From: Nansenia antarctica
Lineage: Eukaryota; Chordata; Actinopteri; Argentiniformes; Microstomatidae
Length of the DNA stretch: 64,000 nt
Assembly (NCBI GenBank): GCA_963989245.1
Contig: OZ022345.1
Span: 39,583,644 to 39,647,643, forward strand
Direction of reading: 5' to 3'
Of this stretch, positions 57,000-64,000 are shown piece after piece; position 1 is the first letter of the stretch, and every line of letters starts with the position of its first letter. The notes beneath the pieces are model-generated. The model saw only the letters and a program-made list of their open reading frames with translations, was not told the origin of the DNA and made no database searches. A program made the position numbers and the translations under genes.

Positions 57000-57500
57000 C
57001 GTTGCAGCTCAAAGTGCTTTAATCATTATATAATCATCATTTAATTATTTAGTAATTTAAAGGCAATATTAAAAAGATGGGTTTTTAGTCTTGACTTGAA
57101 CATATTTGCTGAGGTTGCATCCCTAATGTAAACTGGCAGTGCATTCCACAATTTGGGTGCATAAAATGAGAATGCAGCCTCACCAAATCTCTTCTTTTCT
57201 ACATACACAGAGAAAACCAGCATCAGAAGACCTGAGAGCTCTATTGGGCTGATATGCTAGCAAAAGGTCTTTCAAATATTCTGGTGCTATGCCAGTGAGA
57301 GCTTTATAAACAAGCAGAAGGATCTTGAAATCTATTCTGAACTTAACTTAAGGAAGCCAGTGTAGAGTCTCTAAAATAGGAGTTATATGAGCTTGTCTGC
57401 TTGTTTTGGTTAAAACTCTCGCTGCTGCATTTTGGACTAATTGCAGCTGGCCAATAGCTTTCTTCGGAAGACCAGAAAGGAGACAGTTAATAATCTTCTT
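57000..57500 (-). mobile_element. LINE 3' end with ORF2 C-terminal remnant
   Basis: The minus strand encodes 'RFGEAAFSFYAPKLWNALPV' then 'YIRDATSANMFKSRLKTHLF', the typical C terminus of a fish LINE ORF2. The 57230-57500 part has lost its frame. The 3' tail (TATAGCGCTTTTCCTG...AAAGTGCTTTAA) lies at 57000-57030. Confidence 0.75.
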
Positions 57501-57524
57501 CTATCACGACGACTGCCAATGGCC

Positions 57525-57655
57525 CCTGGCCTGAGCCAGATTACTCTTCCTGCTACGACTGGTGGATTGATGATTCACTTGCTTAGTCAAATGTATTGAT
57601 TGTAAGTCACTTTGAAATAAGGCGTCTGCTAAATGCCAAAAATGTCAAATGTAAC
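57525..57655 (-). mobile_element. SINE-like retroposon copy 2, inverted relative to 54716-54835
   Basis: Reverse complement of copy 1: AGATTACTCTTCCTGCTACG, ACTGGTGGATTGATGATTCA, CTTGCTTAGTCAAATGTATT, GGCGTCTGCTAAATGCCAAA. Few differences over ~120 bp. Confidence 0.8.
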
Positions 57656-58008
57656 TGACAAGCTACAGTAGATTTGCTTATTTTCCAAGGCTCTCCACAT
57701 TCAGGTTCTTAGATAGCAGGAGACTATTAACATATCCAGGAGGATGGAGACACCACCCTATCAGGATGAAACACAGTCAATGGATTTGTTAGCATGTATG
57801 TCCAATGAACTATAATAACATGTGCATTTGTGCAAGGAAGTAGGCACTGTCAACACGTTTCTGGAATACAGTTTTTCTGTTTTACTATCAGTTTTTTTAA
57901 CCTGGTGGATTATCCGTGCGTACAATCATGTTGGTGATGTCAAGAAGAGACACATGTCAATATGTGACAGCAGCTGGTGAAACCGGGAACAAGTCGGCAA
58001 CCGACAGA
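57656..58008. other. Intron, no gene seen
   Basis: Unclassified intronic sequence with no supported coding frame or recognisable repeat. Confidence 0.45.
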
Positions 58009-58131
58009 CTTTTATTCTGTTGTTGAAAATGAATGACACACTCGCTAGTCAAGCCAAAACATTGCTAGCGAGTGTGTCTTTGATTTTCAACAACGTTGAA
58101 ATGTATTTACATTTTTCAGAATAAAAGTCTG
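58009..58131. mobile_element. Palindromic MITE-like element
   Basis: Left arm GACTTTTATTCTGTTGTTGA...GACACACTCGCTAG (58009-58050) is mirrored by CTAGCGAGTGTGTC...TCAACAAC and CAGAATAAAAGTC (58064-58131). The loop contains TCAAGCCAAA, also present in the palindromic element at 62011-62206, so the two are related. Confidence 0.65.
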
Positions 58132-58279
58132 AACATTTTGAGCATCTGAGGAGTTAGAACAACACCCCTCTACTGGGCTTTGTTTGGTTCTGCCCACCCC
58201 CCTCCCCCTAACAGGATGATCCAACACAAAGGAGATCGAGGAGGGGGTTTGTTTATTCTTCAAAAACAATGGCTTTAGG

Positions 58280-58795
58280 ACCCGCAGACAGACAGACAGA
58301 GAGACAGACAGGCAGACAGACAGGCAGGCAGGCAGTGGGGGGTGAAGAGGTCTTTAGGAGGGACAGTCAAGATGTAGCCTGAAGAGATGGGACTTCAGTC
58401 TACGGCGGAAGATAGGTAGGGACTCTGCAGTCCCAGAGACAGACAGATAGACAGACAAAGAGACAGACAGACAGACAGACAGACAGATAGAGATACAGAC
58501 AGACAGACAGACAGACAGAGAGATAGACAGATAGAGATACAGATAGACATACCGATAGAGATACAGACAGACAGACAGAGAGATAGACAGATAGAGATAC
58601 AGACAGACACACATACAGACAGGCAGACAGAAGGACAGGCAGGGAGACAGACAAACAGACAGACAGACTGAGAGAAAGACAGACAGACAGACATGCAGAC
58701 AGATAGAGATACAGACAGACAGACAGACAGACAGACATGCAGACAGAGAAACAGGCAGACAGAGAGACATGCAGACAGGCAGACAGACAGACTCA
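58280..58795. repeat. (GACA)n tetranucleotide microsatellite with LINE ORF2 tail remnant
   Basis: (CAGA)n with GATA-type interruptions at 58280-58335 and 58435-58790. The 100 bp between encodes, on the minus strand, 'ESLPIFRRRLKSHLFRLHLD', another LINE ORF2 C-terminal remnant (58354-58435). The repeat runs up to the splice donor at 58796. Confidence 0.9.
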
Positions 58796-58796
58796 C

Positions 58797-58829
58797 CGGT
58801 AGATGGCTGGGTAGGGGGCATACAGGTCC
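58797..58829 (-). CDS. psd: PSD/EFA6-family, small exon upstream of Sec7 (tentative)
   Basis: Ends at a good donor (CG|gtgagt). The frame 'DLYAPYPAIYR' joins exactly in phase to 'ERISHGG' of the next exon. The start is uncertain: a tandem CAGCAG (NAGNAG) acceptor gives 33 or 36 nt and is the nearest one whose phase fits the upstream exon ending '...SALHL(R)'. The tract before it is purine-rich rather than pyrimidine-rich, so a longer exon or an extra unseen exon is possible. Confidence 0.5.
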
Positions 58830-59164
58830 CTGCTGTCTTCCAACACCCCGCCCCCCCAGCAAAGCAGATAGCGTGCCATCGTGTCCCCTCCAGAGGCCCC
58901 GCCCCCTCTCACACACCCAGGCCCCGCCCCCTCCGCAGTGAAGTACCCCTTGTAACCCTGGTAACACTGCTGACCAGTGTTCCAATGACAGGACGGAACC
59001 CCCGAACCCGCTCACGTCTAGAGAGCTCTCCCCTGCGCTGCGTTTTCACAACAGCATCATCCCTCTTTTTTAATTCTCCTCCGCTTGCGGATCCCTCCCT
59101 TTCTTCTCTCTGTGACGTTCTCGGTGCCCTAATAGGACGGCGTTACCCTGTTGCTCTCCCCCCC
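58830..59164. other. Intron, GC-rich part
   Basis: GC-rich stretch with no supported coding frame; CpG-containing and pyrimidine-rich near 59040-59160. Confidence 0.4.
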
Positions 59165-59653
59165 CCCCCGTCTTGTTACGGTCTCTCTCTCCCTCTCTCT
59201 CCCTCTCTCTCCCTCCCTCTCTCTCCCTCCCTCTCTCTCTCCCTCCCTCTCTCTCTCTCCCTCTCTCTCTCACCCTCCCTCTCTCTCTCTCCCTCTCTCT
59301 CTCACCCTCCCTCTCTCTCTCTCTCACCCTCCTTCTCTCTCACTATCCACCCTCTCTCTCTCTCTCACCCTGTCTCTCTCTCTCTCTCACCCTCCCTCTC
59401 CCTCACCATCCACCCTCTCTCTCTTTCTCTCACCCTCTCTCTCTGTCTCTCTCTCTCTCACACACACACACATACACACGCTCCCTCTCTCTCTCTCTCT
59501 CTCTCTTTCTCTCTGTCAGTGTTGGCGCTATTTTCCGCTGCTGGAGAAGGGTTGCATTTCCTCTCCTCCGCCCATGGTTGCAACTCCCCCCTGTTTTCTT
59601 CCTGCTTGCTTCTCCTCTCTCTTCCTCCCTTTGTCTCTCCCCCCCATAACTTG

Positions 59654-59700
<47 letters not shown>
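59165..59700. repeat. CT-rich low-complexity tracts
   Basis: CTCTCTCC/CACCCTCC repeats at 59180-59520 with a ~60-bp higher-order unit marked by CACCATCCACCC, short (CA)n at 59460, and (CT)n at 59655-59702. Confidence 0.93.
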
Positions 59701-59703
<3 letters not shown>

Positions 59704-59782
59704 CTTCTATGTTTTCTAAACCTACTTTCTCATTTCTTCTTCATCCACCAGTAATTGCTCCCTTGCTTTAAATTGTGTTTTT

Positions 59783-59805
59783 CTGTGTGTGTGTGTGTGT
59801 GTGTG

Positions 59806-59845
<40 letters not shown>
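59783..59845. repeat. (TG)n(CA)n inverted microsatellite
   Basis: About 12 TG units run directly into about 20 CA units, forming a perfect palindrome around ~59806. Confidence 0.97.
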
Positions 59846-59849
<4 letters not shown>

Positions 59850-60176
59850 CAAACTTATAGCAAATTTTCTAACCTCACTCGATTTTATTTCAAAGCTAAC
59901 TTGCATCACTAGACAATTGTTTATTAAATTAAAAATATATGGTCAAACTGCCAAAGTCAATAATGTCATCCATGTGTTTCATGACAGTTTCATGTTTTTC
60001 ACCTTAAATCATTTATGTCACACTGCGCTTAGGCTGGGGCCGAAGCAACTGTTCACACTCACATTTCCCCCAGAGGGTTAGCCCTGACTTTAGCCCAGAG
60101 CAGAACGTTTTAGTTTTTTTCAAATTCACCACAACAAATTCACCATGTCACTGAAGAACCAGAAACATTACACTCA

Positions 60177-60225
<49 letters not shown>

Positions 60226-60227
60226 AA

Positions 60228-60259
<32 letters not shown>

Positions 60260-60589
60260 ATACAAACACACACAGACACACACAGACACACACACACTGA
60301 CAAGTTGACACTGAGCAAGTTTAAAACCTCTTAAACTTCATGCCCTTATTTCATTTCAGCCTAAAGACCAGATAGTAAAACTCCAGAAAACTTCCAGAAA
60401 TGTGTTGAGAGTGCTTATGTCCTTGCACAAATGCACATGTTATTAGCTATGCTATCGAAAAAGGCTAGCGATTCGACAGTGGTGGGTGATGGTTGGGGGG
60501 GGGGGGGGGCTGACATAGACTATATCTGTTCCTCCACCCCGGGGGGCAGGGGACGAGCAGTACGGAGACGCGTAGACTCACGTGGGTGA

Positions 60590-60642
<53 letters not shown>

Positions 60643-60810
60643 CAAACATTTATTACAGGTCACACAGGCTTAGACGATCTCCCGAAATCAAAGGAGATTG
60701 GGGAAAGCAGGCACAACCAAACGTTTCCTCAAGAAACTGCTAAACACTAAAAAGGTGCTTTACACCAACAAGCTAAAAGAACAGCCATGAACAGTTGAAG
60801 AGAGACTCAC
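59846..60810. other. Intron, with CA and TG microsatellites
   Basis: (CA)n at 60175-60300 with CACAAA interruptions, G14-type run at ~60495-60510, (TG)n at 60590-60640. No coding frame supported. Confidence 0.6.
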
Positions 60811-61245
60811 CTGAGATGCAGGGCTGAGGTGGTCTTGCGACGGCCGTCTTTCTCCCAGCGCAACTTCCCTGGGGGGGCCGAGGGGCGGGCCAGGGGGAGG
60901 GGCTCAGGCGCGGGGGGCTCCGAGGGGGCCAGGGGGGCGGGCTCAGACCCGGGGGACTCCGAGGGGCAAAAGCCGAGCTCCACGATTTGACGGGCACTCT
61001 CGCGGATCTGCCTCTGGATCTCGGGCGTCAGGGTGGGGAGGTGGAAGGTGAAGACGGGCGCGGTGCCGCGGCCGGGAGGGGTCATCCCGAGGTCGTCGCT
61101 GTCCAGGCTGCTGTAGGAGGTTCCCTTGGCCCGGTGGGACTCCACGATGCTCTCAAAATGGCGACTAAAGGAGTCCAGGCCGTCTGAGGAGATCCGGCGG
61201 GGATTGTCCACGGCGATTGGGGACTTGAGGGCCTCGGGGATCTCT
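60811..61245 (-). CDS. psd: PSD/EFA6-family exon, N-terminal linker
   Basis: 435-bp exon between tccctgcag| and |gtgagt. It encodes 'EIPEALKSPIAVDNPRRISS', 'DGLDSFSRHFESIVESHRAK', 'GTSYSSLDSDDLGMTPPGRG', 'FHLPTLTPEIQRQIRESARQ', a Pro/Ser-rich stretch, then 'KLRWEKDGRRKTTSALHL'. The 'SFSRHFESI.ESHRAKGTSYSSLDS' block is shared with PSD (EFA6A), which is why I favour psd over psd2-4. Three bases complete the Gly codon split at 63112. Confidence 0.88.
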
Positions 61246-62010
61246 CTGCAGGGAGAAGCAGGGACTCGTTCAGTGCCGAGGGTGAATAAAGTCGCACCAA
61301 ACGGTCAGATAAAGTGCCCTATATACAAACCTGCTCATTATTTAGGCGGGCACCAGTTTGGGTTTCTTTTGTCTAGAAATGTTGAGAAAATCTCTGACCA
61401 TCAGGTTAGTCTGAGTGCCAAGGGGTCGACTTAATTCACCAAAAACCATCAGTGAAATACCACATAGAACACTGTCGCTAGGGTGAAATACCACATAGAA
61501 CACTGTCACTAGGATGAAATAGCACATAGAATGCTTATGATACACCAACAATAACTTTGTACTGTAAGCATACCTAATTTATGTATTTTAGATACTGATT
61601 AAAAGCAGGTCTTTATAGGTGTGAAGTGGGAGAATTTCAGTTCTGCCTCTATTTCCCTTCCCGTATATAAGAAATTAGGCTAGTTGGTCTCTGAAGGGTC
61701 AAACTTAATTCCAATTGGTCTCCTTGCAATATACAGTAGCTCCTAATTTAAAGGAGTCATATATTATGCTCTTTTCCCGCAAGTTAATCTAGTGTCTGGG
61801 GTCCCCATATCACTAAGGTTATTTGTTGAAAATACCTCTGAGATTTTAAGTAAGTAATTCTAGAATTTCTGTGTCTCAGTCCTTTTCTCGACATGCTGTT
61901 TTTCTTGTGTTATGCAAATGAGCTGTTTCTCTCCACGCCCCCTACTCCATAAATGGGTATGTTATAGGTTATAGGCCAGTCTATGCATGGGTCTATGTGA
62001 ACAACCAATA
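61246..62010. other. Intron; 34-bp triplicate
   Basis: A ~34-bp block, GTGAAATACCACATAGAACA plus CTGTCGCTAGG, is repeated three times at 61452-61535 with decay in the third copy. Otherwise no recognisable element. Confidence 0.7.
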
Positions 62011-62206
62011 TGTGACACACGTTCTAATGCTTTGGTCCTCATATCGGCAACCAATCAAAATGTTCAGACTTTTCTTTTGAAACACAGAACTATGTTTCAA
62101 CGTTGTTGAGAATCACAACACAAACTCGCTAGTCAAGCCAAAAAAGAAAAGTCTGATCATTACATCGGATCCCGATATGAGGACCAAAGCATTAGAACGT
62201 TTCACA
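62011..62206. mobile_element. Palindromic MITE with 29-bp perfect arms
   Basis: ACGTTCTAATGCTTTGGTCC...CATATCGG at 62019-62047 is perfectly mirrored at 62172-62200. Inner arms CAGACTTTTCTTTT / AAAAGAAAAGTCTG extend the hairpin. Outer ends are TGTGA.../...TCACA. Related to the element at 58009-58131 through the shared TCGCTAGTCAAGCCAAA loop. Confidence 0.8.
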
Positions 62207-62515
62207 TAATTATGCCCGCTATTAGCAACACACAACTACGACCGAACATTATTTGATGGGAGACTGACCCAGAAGCAGAGGCGTCTGACTCACCTGTTCC
62301 AACTGTTTGAATGCAGCAGGACATTTCTGAATGGTTAGTGAACAATCTCTATCAACTTTTATTACACTTTGTCGACGTGTGTGTTTTTCTCCATGTCCAC
62401 ATAACATGCTACATGATACTTCATAGGGGACAAAGGGATACATTCTTTCTCTGTCCTGTGTCGTGTTGTGAAGTTCTCATCATGTTGTGAGTAGCATTGT
62501 TTTTAATGACCTGTG

Positions 62516-62519
<4 letters not shown>

Positions 62520-62590
<71 letters not shown>
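62520..62590. repeat. (CT)n microsatellite
   Basis: About 34 CT dinucleotides with a single ACT interruption near the end. Confidence 0.97.
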
Positions 62591-62867
62591 CTCTCTCTAT
62601 TAGAATGTAAACATTTTAATGAAGTATTCGCCTTAATAGTAATAGTTGTATAAGTGTAAAGTATTGTCAAAACCTTGTTTGATTCATTCTATTTAACCTT
62701 TCTTGCATTAAATCAGCGGACTCAACAATTCTTTGCACATAGTGATATGCACACACTGGAGCCAGATTATCAATATTAGATCTGCTTTGCTATTAACAAA
62801 ATATAGCCAAATGTCTGCCAAACCTTTGTGTGAAAACGGATATTATTATAAATCTATGTATGTGGCT

Positions 62868-63066
62868 TGGGGTGGTCCAGTGGTCTAGCACCGTGGTCTA
62901 CAGTGCACACATGCCCATGTCGGCATGGGTTAGAATCCGGCCCATGCCTTGCTGACTTGCCCTCTCTCTCCATTCTTCTAATTACTTTCCTGTCTGTCTG
63001 TCTTCACTGTATTTGTCCAATAAAATGAAAAATATGAGTGGGACTGCCCCACTCAGAAAAAAAAGA
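62868..63066 (+). mobile_element. tRNA-derived SINE
   Basis: The head GGGGTGGTCCAGTGGTCTAG fits a pol III A box (TGGTCCAGTGG) and GGGTTAGAATCC fits a B box, about 45 bp apart. The body (CGGCCCATGCCTTGCTGAC..., CTGTATTTGTCCAATAAAAT) ends in an A-rich tail at ~63056-63066. It is the parent sequence of the minisatellite at 56413-56790. Confidence 0.8.
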
Positions 63067-63111
63067 ATACTAAATAAATGAGTGTATGTCCAGGTGCAGG
63101 GAACAGCTCAC

Positions 63112-63360
63112 CCCTGCAGCAGGAGGCTGTAGACCTCGTTCTCCTCCTGGGTGGCGTGCTGCCTCCTCCTATCCCCCTGCATCCTCACACTGGCCCAGCT
63201 CACCACCTCCTCCTCCTCCTCCTCCTCCTCCTCCTCCTCCTGTTCCTCTCCTCTGTCTGTACAGGGGTACAGACGACCCTCCATGCGGCTGGTGCTGGAG
63301 CCAGAGGTGCCCGGCACGCTGAGGTGACTACTGAAGGCAGAGTCCACATCCTCCTCCTCC

Positions 63361-63413
<53 letters not shown>

Positions 63414-63721
63414 AGCCAGCAGCATCACCTCATCCAGGTCTGTCTCTCTGTAGCATGTCAGCGGCACAGCGTCCAGGTCCGTCTCAGAGTACCTGACGGT
63501 CCTCAGGATGATGCCCGTCTCGGCCGTCGACGGGCGAGGAGGAGGAGTCACAAGCTCCACCTCCACCTGCTGGACCTCATGGTTGGAGAACAGCCTCGCT
63601 GGACCCTCGCTGCCCCCCCGCCTCCAGTGGCCGCTTGGATGGAGGGGCAGAGAGGAGGGGGGGGTGGGCAAGGTGGGAGGAGACCCCCGAGACCTGCTAC
63701 CCGCTGATGATGTGGAGGAGG
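63112..63721 (-). CDS. psd: PSD/EFA6-family exon, acidic N-terminal region with poly-Glu tracts
   Basis: 610-bp exon with donor CAGGG|gtgagc; acceptor gctcatgccag| at 63722 (or a start Met at 63727, 'MPASSTSSAG'). It encodes 'RLFSNHEVQQVEVELVTPPP', 'TGIILRTVRYSETDLDAVPL' and 'TCYRETDLDEVMLLAEEEEE'. An uninterrupted run of about 21 Glu follows, then 'DVDSAFSSHLSVPGTSGSST', a second run of about 11 Glu, and 'NEVYSLLLQG'. The paired 'YSETDLDAV..TCYRETDLDEV' motif is characteristic of PSD N termini. The Glu runs are encoded by GAG/GAA triplet repeats and are likely length-polymorphic. Earlier exons must lie beyond 64000. Confidence 0.85.
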
Positions 63722-63734
63722 CTGGCATGAGCAG

Positions 63735-63935
63735 GAGAAAGTAACAATATATGCCATTTAGTAATATAATATATATATAATATATGCCATTTAGTAATGT
63801 AATATATATATATAATATATACAATTTCATATAATATATATCATATATGACATTTAATATAATATATATACCGTATACAGTATGTAATTTAGTAATATAA
63901 TATATATATAAAATATATAAAAGAGTTTGGTTTTG
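63735..63935. repeat. AT-rich tandem repeat (TATATAATATATGCCATTTAGTAAT units)
   Basis: Irregular copies of an AT-rich unit of about 35-45 bp, marked by CCATTTAGTAAT or ATTTAGTAATAT at ~63756, ~63788 and ~63887. Confidence 0.85.
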
Positions 63936-63967
63936 ACAATACAATCTAACACCACACACGCCCATGC

Positions 63968-64000
63968 CCCCCCACAGACACACACACACACACACACACA
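63968..64000. repeat. (CA)n microsatellite at window edge
   Basis: CA dinucleotides running off the right edge. Confidence 0.9.

Noticed and set aside
62868..62960. tRNA gene
   Set aside because: A-box and B-box-like motifs are present but no cloverleaf can be drawn; it continues into a SINE body and A-rich tail.

Overview
This is vertebrate, almost certainly teleost fish, nuclear DNA. Two interrupted protein-coding genes can be read with consensus splice sites. Between and inside them lie fish-type LINEs, hAT and Tc1 DNA transposons, a Ty3/gypsy element, tRNA-derived SINEs, and an unusually dense set of micro- and minisatellites. The species cannot be named from the sequence alone.

Layout. 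Positions 1-590 hold a broken LINE reverse-transcriptase fragment. Positions 711-9322 (+) hold the last four coding exons of an NXPE-family gene (nxpe3-like: neurexophilin-like plus PC-esterase domains). Its large intron (1562-8277) contains a 1.2-kb MITE with a tiny hAT MITE nested in it, and a complete Ty3/gypsy retrotransposon (3631-8165) with identical 236-bp LTRs. Positions 9323-18700 are intergenic: a dispersed repeat, a 1.9-kb SpeI-site minisatellite (11813-13757), a hAT element carrying a fragment of gypsy integrase (13877-15397), and several smaller minisatellites.

Positions 63721 down to 18701 (-) hold 15 exons of a PSD/EFA6-family Arf6 exchange factor (psd-like), tail-to-tail with the NXPE gene. 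Read 5'->3' on the minus strand they encode an acidic poly-Glu N-terminal region, a 'SRHFESI.ESHRAKGTSY' linker, the Sec7 domain (exons 56174-44404), the PH domain (42410-21269), and a C-terminal coiled-coil region ending in a minisatellite-encoded Gln/Gly/Glu tail. The 5' end of this gene lies beyond the window.

The outstanding feature is the intron between the first two PH-domain exons (22281-42243). About 99% of its ~20 kb is one uninterrupted tandem array (22417-42215) of a 10-bp unit, GTAACAG followed by AAA, AAG, GAA or GGA, about 1,980 copies. The array contains internal segmental duplications (2,710-bp period) and shows more GGGA variants at its edges. On the transcript strand it has no AG dinucleotide and no stop codon in any frame, which explains the spurious open frames of up to 3,907 codons.

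Other introns of the same gene carry independently formed minisatellites. One is seeded by the gene's own splice donor, one by a SINE head, one abuts a splice donor, and one lies inside the last coding exon. The gene body appears to be a hotspot for tandem-repeat birth.
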